Positions 1-15,396 of a stretch of 45,000 nucleotides of DNA are shown here, piece by piece; the first letter of the stretch is position 1; each line of letters starts with the position of its first letter. The notes under the pieces are model-generated. The model did no database searches. It was not told the origin of the DNA and was given only the letters and a program-made list of their open reading frames with translations. Origin of the DNA: Tubiluchus corallicola. Taxonomy: Eukaryota; Priapulida; Priapulimorpha; Priapulimorphida; Tubiluchidae. Made by a program: the position numbers and the translations under genes. The stretch covers positions 1 to 45,000 of the forward strand of contig JAQGDQ010001073.1 of NCBI GenBank assembly GCA_030141605.1. Direction: 5' to 3'.

Positions 1-1015
1 TAACGTAGTTTCAACTATGCCGACTTATCGATGGTTTTGGTATGCAAGCACACTTTTGCCTAATCAAATTCCACGTTGGTGTTTTTCTGGAACAAATGAA
101 AGCCATTTTATACTCACAACCAGCAAGTTCTCTAGATACCTTATCAGATGTTTAATAATTATTGCTTGAATCTCTTCCCAGATGACAGTGAAATTAAAAC
201 CTTTCTTCTCAAGGTATTGTTGAAACTTCGGTAAAACCCTATGAAAAAATTGAATCCACAAATTAGCTATACAAAAACTGTTTTGTTACATAAATTAAAC
301 GCCTAATATGAATTTTGAAATAAAGCCCAGACTAGTGGCAATGTAGCAAGTGCCCAGACTAGTGGCCCATGTAGCAAGTTGGGCAAGAAGCTTCTGGCGC
401 CCTACCTTTTTAATGTTTTTATCATTTGTTTGAAGGTGAATTCTTTTCTATGCATTGGCCTAGAAAATTTTCTTGTAACACCACAGTCGTTAAACATTCA
501 GCTCTGTCATTAAAACATGCAAAGATTATGAAAGACACAGAACACTACAGGTTTTGAAAATAGTACAATAGGCATTTACAGAATGCATTTACAGACTGTA
601 TATAGTAATTAATTAGGTCAGCTACGATGGGCTGTGACTAGACAATTTTGTTGTTGCTGTTTGAAAACTTTTATTAACTGTTTGGTTAATTCCGGATCGC
701 TATTTAATAGTTAACAGTCATTGAAAAATTTTGCGCCCCCTCACCATTGCTTCATGAGGGTGGGTGTGATTGCCCCCTGCCGCAACCACCTTGCTAGGCT
801 TCTCGCCCAAACAGAGCTTGAGGCCAAAAGTGATTCCATTAAAATGAAAATACATGCATACATCATTAAAATTGAAAGCAAACCAGTGAAGCCTAAACAA
901 TCTCTGAAACTACTACGTATGTACAATAGTTACCAAATCAGATGCACACATAGAGTAATGCCATAAAATTAATTACGGTTAAAAAGATTAGCAAAATATG
1001 CATACAATTTAAAAG
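1..1015. repeat. Left arm of a >2.39-kb palindrome
   Basis: Position n pairs with position 2394-n. The arm is the exact reverse complement of 1379-2393 in every stretch I compared. It reaches the window edge, so its true length is unknown. It contains an inverted copy of a TTLL4 exon (140-238, minus strand) and a short internal direct repeat at about 327 and 351 that begins GCCCAGACTAGTGGC. The identity implies a very recent inverted duplication, ongoing gene conversion, or an assembly or library artefact. Confidence 0.95.
140..238 (-). pseudogene. Inverted duplicate of a TTLL4-like exon
   Basis: This is the mirror image of the exon at 2156-2254. It has the same acceptor, the same donor and the same 32 codons, including FNFTVIWEEIQ. 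It lies on the strand opposite the rest of the TTLL gene, so it cannot be spliced into the downstream exons. It is an orphan exon copy unless a second, divergent TTLL gene extends to the left of the window. Confidence 0.75.
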
Positions 1016-1378
1016 AAAATTTTCAACAATGATTGTATCTTTTTATCCAAAACTCATCAATATGGATAAATCAGCCATTTTAATAGTCATAACAGTTTGA
1101 TAAATGAAAATTTTCAGCAGTGATTGTATTTTTTCATCTAAAACTCATCGATATTGGATAAATCAGCTATTTTGATAGTCATAATAGTTTGATAAATGAA
1201 AATTTTCAACAATGATGGTATGTTTTAATCTAAAGCTCGTCGATATTGGTAAATCAGCTATTTTGATAGTCATAATAGTTTGATAAATGAAAATTTTCAA
1301 CAATGATTGTATGTTTTTATCTAAAAGCATCGATATTGGTAAATCAGATATATACAGAAAACACTCTTAATTTTTAAT
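1015..1378. repeat. 92-bp tandem repeat spacer of the palindrome
   Basis: Four imperfect direct copies start near 1015, 1106, 1198 and 1288. Each opens with GAAAATTTTCAACAATGAT and continues through a segment resembling TCATCGATATTGG. The spacer is not itself palindromic, so the structure is two arms around a loop of about 360 bp rather than a seamless fold-back. Confidence 0.85.
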
Positions 1379-2155
1379 CTTTTAAATTGTATGCATATTT
1401 TGCTAATCTTTTTAACCGTAATTAATTTTATGGCATTACTCTATGTGTGCATCTGATTTGGTAACTATTGTACATACGTAGTAGTTTCAGAGATTGTTTA
1501 GGCTTCACTGGTTTGCTTTCAATTTTAATGATGTATGCATGTATTTTCATTTTAATGGAATCACTTTTGGCCTCAAGCTCTGTTTGGGCGAGAAGCCTAG
1601 CAAGGTGGTTGCGGCAGGGGGCAATCACACCCACCCTCATGAAGCAATGGTGAGGGGGCGCAAAATTTTTCAATGACTGTTAACTATTAAATAGCGATCC
1701 GGAATTAACCAAACAGTTAATAAAAGTTTTCAAACAGCAACAACAAAATTGTCTAGTCACAGCCCATCGTAGCTGACCTAATTAATTACTATATACAGTC
1801 TGTAAATGCATTCTGTAAATGCCTATTGTACTATTTTCAAAACCTGTAGTGTTCTGTGTCTTTCATAATCTTTGCATGTTTTAATGACAGAGCTGAATGT
1901 TTAACGACTGTGGTGTTACAAGAAAATTTTCTAGGCCAATGCATAGAAAAGAATTCACCTTCAAACAAATGATAAAAACATTAAAAAGGTAGGGCGCCAG
2001 AAGCTTCTTGCCCAACTTGCTACATGGGCCACTAGTCTGGGCACTTGCTACATTGCCACTAGTCTGGGCTTTATTTCAAAATTCATATTAGGCGTTTAAT
2101 TTATGTAACAAAACAGTTTTTGTATAGCTAATTTGTGGATTCAATTTTTTCATAG

Positions 2156-8053
<5,898 letters not shown>

Positions 8054-8177
8054 CTTCTTATGCAGTCAATTATACTCTTTCTTTAACTTGTTGTATTTCA
8101 AACCAGTGATGTTTAGTTACAATTTTTTTTAAAGTTCTTACTTTGGTACATACTGTTATTTTATATACTATATTCGG

Positions 8178-8201
8178 CTGATGAGGTCTGTTCAGACGAA
8201 A
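8178..8201 (+). other. Hammerhead-ribozyme-like core motif
   Basis: CTGATGA, a GTCTG/CAGAC stem and GAAA appear in the order of the hammerhead catalytic core, followed by AATAAATATTTT. An extra unpaired G lies between CTGATGA and the stem, and I see no helix I or III partners, so it is probably inactive. It may be the relic of a retroelement 3' end. Confidence 0.35.
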
Positions 8202-8208
8202 GCTACTG

Positions 8209-8214
8209 AATAAA
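8209..8214 (+). terminator. Candidate polyadenylation signal for TTLL
   Basis: AATAAA lies 156 bases after the putative stop at 8053. It may instead belong to the repeat that carries the hammerhead-like motif. Confidence 0.4.
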
Positions 8215-8359
8215 TATTTTAATCTTTGAGACTATAATGGGCATTACGTTTTTTTCTGTATATCTTTAATGACCTAAAATCTGGGCACTACAGAGCTATG
8301 GTAAAATTCTTCAACTATAGATATGGTACTCGATGTTCTGCAATCTGTGTAGAAAATGG

Positions 8360-9636
8360 TATTAGCCTTTTTTAAAGCCATTTTGGGTAAATGTATATAT
8401 GTTCTTAGTTGCCATGTTTTAAATACTGGTAATGGTTTCTCATAGTGTTAGTATAAGTAAATATAGCAAACTTTGTTTTAGCCAAAAAATAAACTACTAA
8501 AAAAATTTGAAAGCATGCCAAACCTACAAAAGTGCAGCATCGTTTAAGCATTAAACTACATTGATCTCAAAACTCTGACAGAAAAAGGAAACAATAGATG
8601 AAATGACAAGTTAACTGTCAAATGTTAGGGAAATGACAGACACTGAAAGAAAGAAATCAGAGCATGCTCTTACACTATTGATTTTGTTGTGAACTCTGTT
8701 TATAATTTCATCACTGATATCTTATTATATGTACAGTAATTTGATAAACCAAACATTTTATATAATAGTCAGTAATTGATGATTTGGTTAGCTAATTAAA
8801 AGACATCTTATTTCAATGCTTTAGCCGTTAGCTTAACCGTTGATCATATTATCAATTAATATGAACTGGTTTGTTAATTTACTAGGCATACCTAAGCATT
8901 TCAGTGTTTTTTTGTTCCATTTCATGTAATGACTAATCAAAATGGCTACATTAATGCAGTAGCAAATCTTCGTGTAAAGTTTGGTAGAATAAAGATAATT
9001 ACGAAAAACTGACAAATGTTGTTACTAGCTCGCAAGAAAAGTTACTCAAACGCCAATGTAACATTTTGCGACACAAATAAGGCTTCTCATGTGGATTTAG
9101 AGGATGAAATCTTACTTTCATGTTGGTGATAAAATGTTAATACATTCTGCAAAGAAACAAAATGCTATTAATAAAATTTCATGTTATTTGTAACCAGTTC
9201 TCATGTTATTGATAAAATTTTATTTTATAAAAGCGTTCAATTTTAATTTATACTGTTTGTGACATATATTAGCATTTAAATTTTTCAGTCTGATAGAACA
9301 GTTGAACAAAATTGGCATTGAGCTTGAATTGAAACTAGGATCACTGAATTACTATTTTAACATCATAATGGCCCCTGTATAAAGCGAGTGCTCAATCTAC
9401 TCTTCTTCCTTTCACTTCCTGTTTGTAGCGGCTCGTGTATAGTACTGTGGAACTGCAGCACCCCCTATTATCGATAATATTCAATATAAGTAATTTTTCT
9501 TTAGCTCTTACTTTACAATTGCAGGGTCCAGACACTGTTTGCTTCACAACCTAGCAGAGTGTGCTCACAGCTTAAGGAACGTGATGTTTCTCTGTTGTGC
9601 GCATGCTCATGCATAATATGATTGAGATATGATGGT
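8360..9636 (+). repeat. 1.28-kb dispersed repeat, copy 1
   Basis: Nearly identical to 32978-34252 in the same orientation, with a few substitutions and small indels. Both copies start at TATTAGCC and end at ATATGATGGT. I see no open frame of note and no clear terminal repeats, so I cannot name the class. A non-autonomous transposon or a segmental duplication would both fit. Confidence 0.92.
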
Positions 9637-10380
9637 GCACTTCAGGTAGAAAGAGTACTGTCGCTCACGCAGTGTGTGTTGTCAGCTTAAAAACTGTTTA
9701 AAAACCTTGTACCCGCACATTCATGAACTGCGAGATTTAGGCAATTTCATGAGCAAACAATATTTCTTTTTAGGATTTTATCAACTTTATGTATAAATTT
9801 TCGTATGTTTGTTTGTTTAAAATTACAATTACAAGTTACAACATTAAGATTACATAATTTATTATGTTTGTTTCGTTTTACACAGTATTAAAAGAATATC
9901 TAAAATTTTTTGAAGCCAGCACCACATATAATTTTAGGTACAAGCCGCCACTTCTTCCTTTTAATCAAACTTAGTCACTGTGTCTCAGACACAAGGTCTC
10001 TGGTTCAAATCCAGGCTGTGATCCAATTTCTTCACATTTCAAGTTTTATATCAAAATTTGTCTTTCATTTTCTCTCTTTCATCTTCCACACTTATCATTA
10101 AGTTTTATAAAAAGAAATAATCGTTTTATTCATTACATCAACTCCACAGCTAGATGTGCTGTACATGATGTATAACTATGTCTCAATTTGTCTTCGTTAA
10201 ATTTCGTATCAACAAAAATCTTGGAAATTATGTTGAATTAGAAAAAAACAAATATTTGGTATAATTTAATGATTTTATTTCATGTAAGATTTCATTTTTT
10301 CCACACAAATAAACTTGAAATTGTTCCTTCAATATTCAATTTCAAAGACGGACAAGTTCCAATTATTTCTGTCTTTCTAT
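9637..10380. other. Intergenic, with a tRNA-like box B
   Basis: No gene is seen. GGTTCAAATCC near 9993-10003 matches the RNA polymerase III box B and is preceded by a weak tRNA-like arm, which suggests a decayed tRNA-derived SINE. The rest is AT-rich without recognisable content. Confidence 0.45.
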
Positions 10381-10386
10381 TTTATT
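10381..10386 (-). terminator. Polyadenylation signal of the Vps62-domain gene
   Basis: AATAAA on the minus strand, 19 bases beyond the stop codon at 10406. Confidence 0.6.
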
Positions 10387-10405
10387 CCTTTACAGGTCAC
10401 TCATC

Positions 10406-11082
10406 CTACAGCCATTTGAATCCCGAAGTTTTACCGGTATTATTTGGATCGCTCGGTCCATCGGTCATTTTATCCAAATCGCCACCTTTTTTGCTCAACA
10501 CGCAAGTACCGGCCGTGGATCCCCAGTGGTCGTGGCGGGTGCCCCATCTGCCCGGGAACTCCCAGGTCATCTCCTGCACGTCTTCCCAGGTGCGCCATTC
10601 AGTGCCGCCATCTGCAGTCACATCTTGGAGTATATTGATACCGAGTACATCTTTGTACGGGTCAACGCCGGGGACGAAGTAGGTTCCATGAGAAGCGTGT
10701 GCGATGTAGACCACTGGATGGTACTGATCCACTTTCTGGATCTTCGGATCACTGAACGACCAGTCATACGCGTTGCTGGATCCGTGAGCATGCACGTACA
10801 CGCGCGTGATCTTGCTGTTCACCAGGAGGACGCTGATATTCTCCCAGTCACCAAAATGGTTTCCCAACCTTTGGAATCCAACTTGTTTGCCGCCATTGAA
10901 CGGAAAGTAGATGTTATACTGAATTTCCATGGTATTTCCGGACTCCTTGTATCTGACATAGATGGGCACCCGTCCTGGTTCAGTGCCGATGACGTACGAA
11001 GGTAGACCTCTGTTATGCAGCATAGAGTGACCACTGTCCACCTTGTCATTTGGAATCAAAAAAATGGTGTTGTCTAAAACAG
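10406..11082 (-). CDS. Vps62-domain protein, long 3' exon
   Basis: An open frame of 224 residues follows the acceptor ATTTCAG at 11083 and ends in TAG. It matches the Vps62 family (vacuolar protein sorting-associated protein 62, also DUF946): PIYVRYKES, then GNHFGDWENISVLL, VYVHAHGSS, HPVVYIAHASHGTYF and WGSTAGTC. The biochemical role of the family is not established. The frame enters in phase 2, so an upstream exon is required; ATG codons inside it are not the true start. The exon is clearly richer in GC than the flanking AT-rich DNA. The family also occurs in fungi, plants and bacteria, so ancient transfer is possible but not shown. Confidence 0.85.
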
Positions 11083-11582
11083 CTGAAATAGAAAAGAGGA
11101 TTAAAAGTGTAATCCCGTAGACATGTACTTGATTTAAAAGACAAGAAAAGACACTTTATAATTAAAGTTTGAAAAAATGGTCTTGAAATTTTGTATCAGG
11201 TACATGCTGTATTATTGCATAAAGAGCTAGCCATAGCAGTAACGCTGTTTAAAACTTATAAATGTAAACTCCCATGATGCAGCAAATTTAATGGCCATTT
11301 GTTTGAAATAAGTTTAAACAACGTTGCAGAAAGTTTGAACAAATTACTTCATTAACTAAGCAAAAGTGTAAATTACTTTATATTGTCAATAAGATTAATA
11401 ATTGTGTGTCAGAGTTGTACACTGGGATAGGTGAGTCAGTGTTTCACATGAACATTTTAAATTATTAAGAATTACTTTTCCAATAATTCTTTCAAACAGG
11501 TAAGCATAATGCTAGCATAATTTTGTATGGAAAATTGCCTTATACTTTAAAAATCACTGTTCTTTTCCTTCTTTAAAATAAT

Positions 11583-11691
11583 GCACGTGCACACACACAC
11601 GTGTGCATGCAACACACACACGTGCATGCACGCAAACACTCACACACACATATGCGCACGCATGTATGCAAACACTCACTCACGCACACAT

Positions 11692-11778
<87 letters not shown>
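11583..11778. repeat. (CA)n microsatellite
   Basis: An imperfect ACACGTGCATG-type region precedes a pure CA tract from about 11693 to 11777. His-Thr and Cys-Val frames across it are artefacts. Confidence 0.95.
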
Positions 11779-11779
<1 letters not shown>

Positions 11780-11940
11780 TTGTAGTTTCGAGTCTTCTGC
11801 CACATTTCCAGAATACTACTTCGTTAATTTGCAATGGTTTCATGCAACTGTATTTTAGCTTCGACATATTTTAACGAAAAAAAGTAAAACAGTTAAATCT
11901 TGTCTGCATGACAAGTAATAATCAAATTTCAAATTTATCG

Positions 11941-12050
11941 TTGGTTCGTCGCAATCTAACACATCTGAACTGAGCAGCTGCTTTTGTTTTGTGCAATGCG
12001 CTTTTAAAATGCGGACGCTAGAGCCCGTCTAGACAGCAAATGGTGAAATG
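11941..12050 (+). repeat. Dispersed ~105-bp repeat, copy 1
   Basis: Shares GTTCGTCGCAA, AACACATCTGAACT, TGTGCAATGCG and GCCCGTCTA in order with 25003-25110 on the same strand. Function is unknown. It may be part of a SINE. Confidence 0.7.
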
Positions 12051-12286
12051 CATGTAACAGTCAAGAACTAGTGATGTGAACTAGCAATAATTCTTTTTGG
12101 TCTAGAGTTTTAGATTGCTCCGCTGCTTTGAAACGTTCTGCTTTAAAAGCGAGGTATATCCCTATTGCTAGATGTCCTAGTTTTGCGCTAATGCGTCCAC
12201 TTTCAATCTGGAAGCTTGTGAGTTCGATACTGCCAGTGGTCATACCCAAGACTTTAAAAATGGTACGTGCTGTTGCCCTGCCTGGC

Positions 12287-12732
12287 GCGTGATATTTTGT
12301 GCTGATTTAAACTTGTGTTGCCCCCTCTTTTCTGTTATAAACTGGTTTCCTTTTAAACAGGTCATGTGACCAGTCTTTTACCTGTACACTTACCTGTAGA
12401 TTGGAGTAACTCAGGCGTTCACATACTGCAGTGACAAATTGTTTAGCGTCATTCATTGATTCGTTGTTATAATTTCATAATTACACTTATAGAAGATCAC
12501 CATGTAAGTTGATTTATTAATTTCTTAAATCTTGAACCTTTGTTTATTAAAAAAAACTAAAGATTAGATTTTATAATTTGCGTAAAACTTTGTTAAGATC
12601 AATTTGGTTTAGATTTCGCCGTAAAATTTGAGCAAATTATATAAAATTATCTTATTTGTTTTCAGATTAAACGATACAAGCTACACAATTATGTTGTTGG
12701 AGTTTTTTTTTAAGAAGGTAGCACATATTTAG
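12287..12732 (-). repeat. Duplicated promoter and first-exon block, copy A
   Basis: On the minus strand this matches 29770-30186 on the + strand, from GTGCTACCTTCTT through a small exon and its donor to CAAGTTTA.ATCAGCAC. The most conserved part surrounds the 21-codon exon. The block lies about 1.3 kb upstream of the Vps62 exon and in the same orientation. Confidence 0.8.
12394..12456 (-). CDS. Possible first coding exon of the Vps62-domain gene
   Basis: ATG AAT GAC starts a 21-codon frame ending CTA CAG at a strong donor (GTAAGTG). The inverted copy at 30024-30086 keeps the same frame and donor, with differences concentrated at a few residues. Joining it straight to the exon at 11082 is out of phase and hits a stop, so a small middle exon would be needed. 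I could not find one. The link to Vps62 is therefore only positional. Confidence 0.4.
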
Positions 12733-15247
12733 TTGAAACGTAGGGTTATAATAATCTTTGTTATGTCGCGTAATTAGTTTTTAGTAATTAGTAATACAGT
12801 AGGCGAGAAAAGTCTCATAGCAGGCTTGTGTTGTCTGTTGAATTTAAAGGCTGACTTTGAATAAAGGTTATAATAATAATAATAATAATTATCATTATTG
12901 TTATTATTATTATTAGTAGTAGTAGTAGTAGTAGTAGTTCGAGATAAACGAAATATTTGCAAAAGCCTCTGAAAACATGTGTTCCAATTTTAAACAGATT
13001 TTTACTTAGTTAATTCGTAATTAATAGTAACCCCTTTTTGAACATCTTAAAGAAATGGTATTGCAATAAACGGTCTATAAGGCTTAGACTAGGCTGATTA
13101 AATTCAATGAAAGCTGAAACAGCTACTTCTACAGCTAAGGAGAAACACAGGAAGAGCTAATGGTCAAGGCAACAAGCTACCATTAATGATGAACCATGAT
13201 TAAGACTGGTAAGTCTAAAAAGCGTATTGCACGCCACTGCAGACAAGGCGAAGAGACAAAACAGGGGACCACAGAAAAGCACAGTAGGGCAAATTTGCAA
13301 TTAATTAATTAATGCGATCAGGTAGGATCAAACAATATGCAGAGAGATTCGCAACAGACAAGCAGTTTTGGGAAAACTGGACTTGAAGCCAAATCACTTT
13401 CTCAACTACAACTCAAAATGAGTGAAGTTTTCAAAATGAATGAAGGTTTCAAAATGAGAAACGTTTTTGGTGAGATGTTTGGCTGCACATTGTCAACGCT
13501 TTTATAAGAAAATAATTTTTCCGTATGATATAGCAAGGGCTATACATGCTCAAATACTGCATGGCACATATGTGTCATGCATTAAAACGCTTTTTACATT
13601 CAATTCACTTAAGTTGAACCAGTGAAAGCCAGAATGTTGTAAAACAGAAAGGTAACTATAATGTTTTTCAAAATAAAAGTACTTTTATAAATTCAGCACA
13701 AAAATATATACATTTCTTTTATACATATACTAAAACAAAGAAAACACATTAGCAAGGTATTATTAGCAAGGATATATGGTGAAAGAAGAATTTCACTGCA
13801 CAATGTTGCCTTATTTATACATCCAAAAACAAAAATATATTATGAATATGCACAACAAAAATAAAGTTATAAAATTATGTAAATGCTTTAACATGTAAAG
13901 TATTTTCTTGTACATAACATAAATAATTGTGAGTGAGAACATCAAGACGTAAACCATGTCACTACTATTACTGGATGCAATTGCAGCTGTGATAATGAAA
14001 ATACAGACACTTCATTACAAATTTTCATTATCCTAATTTCTGAAGAATTTGCTAGATTTTTGAACAACGCTTATTTAACAAACATTAGGCAATATAGAGT
14101 ATTTCCGTGACATAAATTTTCACGTAAACTTTTCACTTTCATTATTACACGCATTTGTTACAGCTATAAATAAGGATGCCTATGTCGTAACTATTTTTTT
14201 TCTAATTTAGCAAGCACATTTCAATTTCACAGGGTAATAATAATGGTTTTAGTACAAGTTGAGCACTTTGTATGCTACTATTCTGGTCTGTCAAAGAATG
14301 TGTCACAATTGTAGCATAGAAGTAACAGAAACAAAGCATAATAAAATTGCAGACTACTACTCCAGTAAGTATTTACTTGAAGAGAAATAGGGTGCCATAC
14401 AGGAATCTGTTATAAATGCAGCACAGAAAGTTATTATGAAAGCACCAGCATGCATGGCTGCACAATACAAAACTTCATAGAATTGTGACTACATTGACTA
14501 ATTTGCCCCGCAAATCTTTTCAGCAAATTTAACTGTGCAATTCAAAATTAAAACTTTACAGTGACTTGTGATAAAATCAACATCAATAGTTGTAAATGTC
14601 AACACAATCACTGTGGCTGGGTTTTGTTCACAATGAATCAAGTACCAATAGGCTGCAGCAGTCATCCTTTCAGGCAATCTGTTCTGGTTTTAAAAATTCT
14701 ACCAGAAGGTCAAACTTTTTTGCCATTGGATCCACCCAAATTGAAACAGGTAAACTAAATATTTTTGTACAAAGAAACAGGAATATTAGCAAGTAATGGT
14801 CTAATTTTGAAATCTATTGAAATTAATAAAGGGCAGAGCTTATTTCCTTATAAACAATTTATCAGTTTTCTCTGCCAAAACAGTAATAAAATTTGGTATA
14901 CGAACTCCTTGTTTTTTTTCATTGAAAACTATGCACTAGTCCAGCCTCCATTTACTGAATATTGTGTATACTTTACACAGTTAAAAAGTAAAAACATGAC
15001 AAGGAATGTGAGTTGCAAATCCAAAACTTGCCAGCTGAGTGATAAGTAACAGAAACCGTTTGAGGAACAGGATCAATGTGTTCCTCAGTCATTTTTCATT
15101 CCATAATAAAACTAAGAGAGTAACGTAAAAGCTAGCGGAATGAAAAGTCATCAAAAATTTTTGACAACGTTGTATTCACAGATGACACATTTCTTGACAT
15201 TTTGCAATTCTAACTGTCACATGACTTCACGAGGTGGAATTTTCTTA
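12733..15247. other. Intergenic, no gene recognised
   Basis: Contains an AAT/TTA/TAG microsatellite at about 12870-12938 and a short AAAATGA-type direct repeat near 13417-13460. Short open frames at 14561-15049 lack family motifs, and I do not accept them as coding. Confidence 0.5.
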
Positions 15248-15396
15248 CTATTTCCAAAGCCACATTTCATCACCCAGCAGCTCAGCTAAATCTTTGTTAA
15301 ATGAAGAATAGAAATCGTCAAGTAACAGCCTGGTAGAATTCAACAAATTCACCTTCCTTCTGAACTTGTTTGCTCTTACTGTCTGCACATTGTTAT
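15248..15396 (-). CDS. CHST15: CHST15-like terminal exon 9
   Basis: Acceptor TTTTTTAG; AT completes Asp with the G ending exon 8. It ends DDFYSSFNKDLAELLGDE, then MWLWK and TAG. This matches the FYxPFNxxLAxLL-type C-terminus of CHST15. Confidence 0.9.

Noticed and set aside
721-966. Conserved 81-codon frame present in both palindrome arms
   Set aside because: The two copies are identical because the DNA is duplicated, so this is not evidence of protein conservation. No motifs are seen.
8178-8201. A functional hammerhead ribozyme
   Set aside because: The core is bulged and helices I and III have no partners nearby; kept only as a relic-like motif.
9993-10003. A genuine tRNA gene
   Set aside because: Box B is perfect, but no acceptor stem, D arm or anticodon arm can be folded around it.
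10269-11005. Plus-strand frames opposite the Vps62 exon
   Set aside because: Antisense shadows; the minus strand has the family motifs and a polyadenylation signal.
11573-11874. Cys-Val and His-Thr open frames
   Set aside because: Products of the CA microsatellite.
14561-15049. Overlapping short + strand frames
   Set aside because: No splice context, no family motifs and AT-rich composition.
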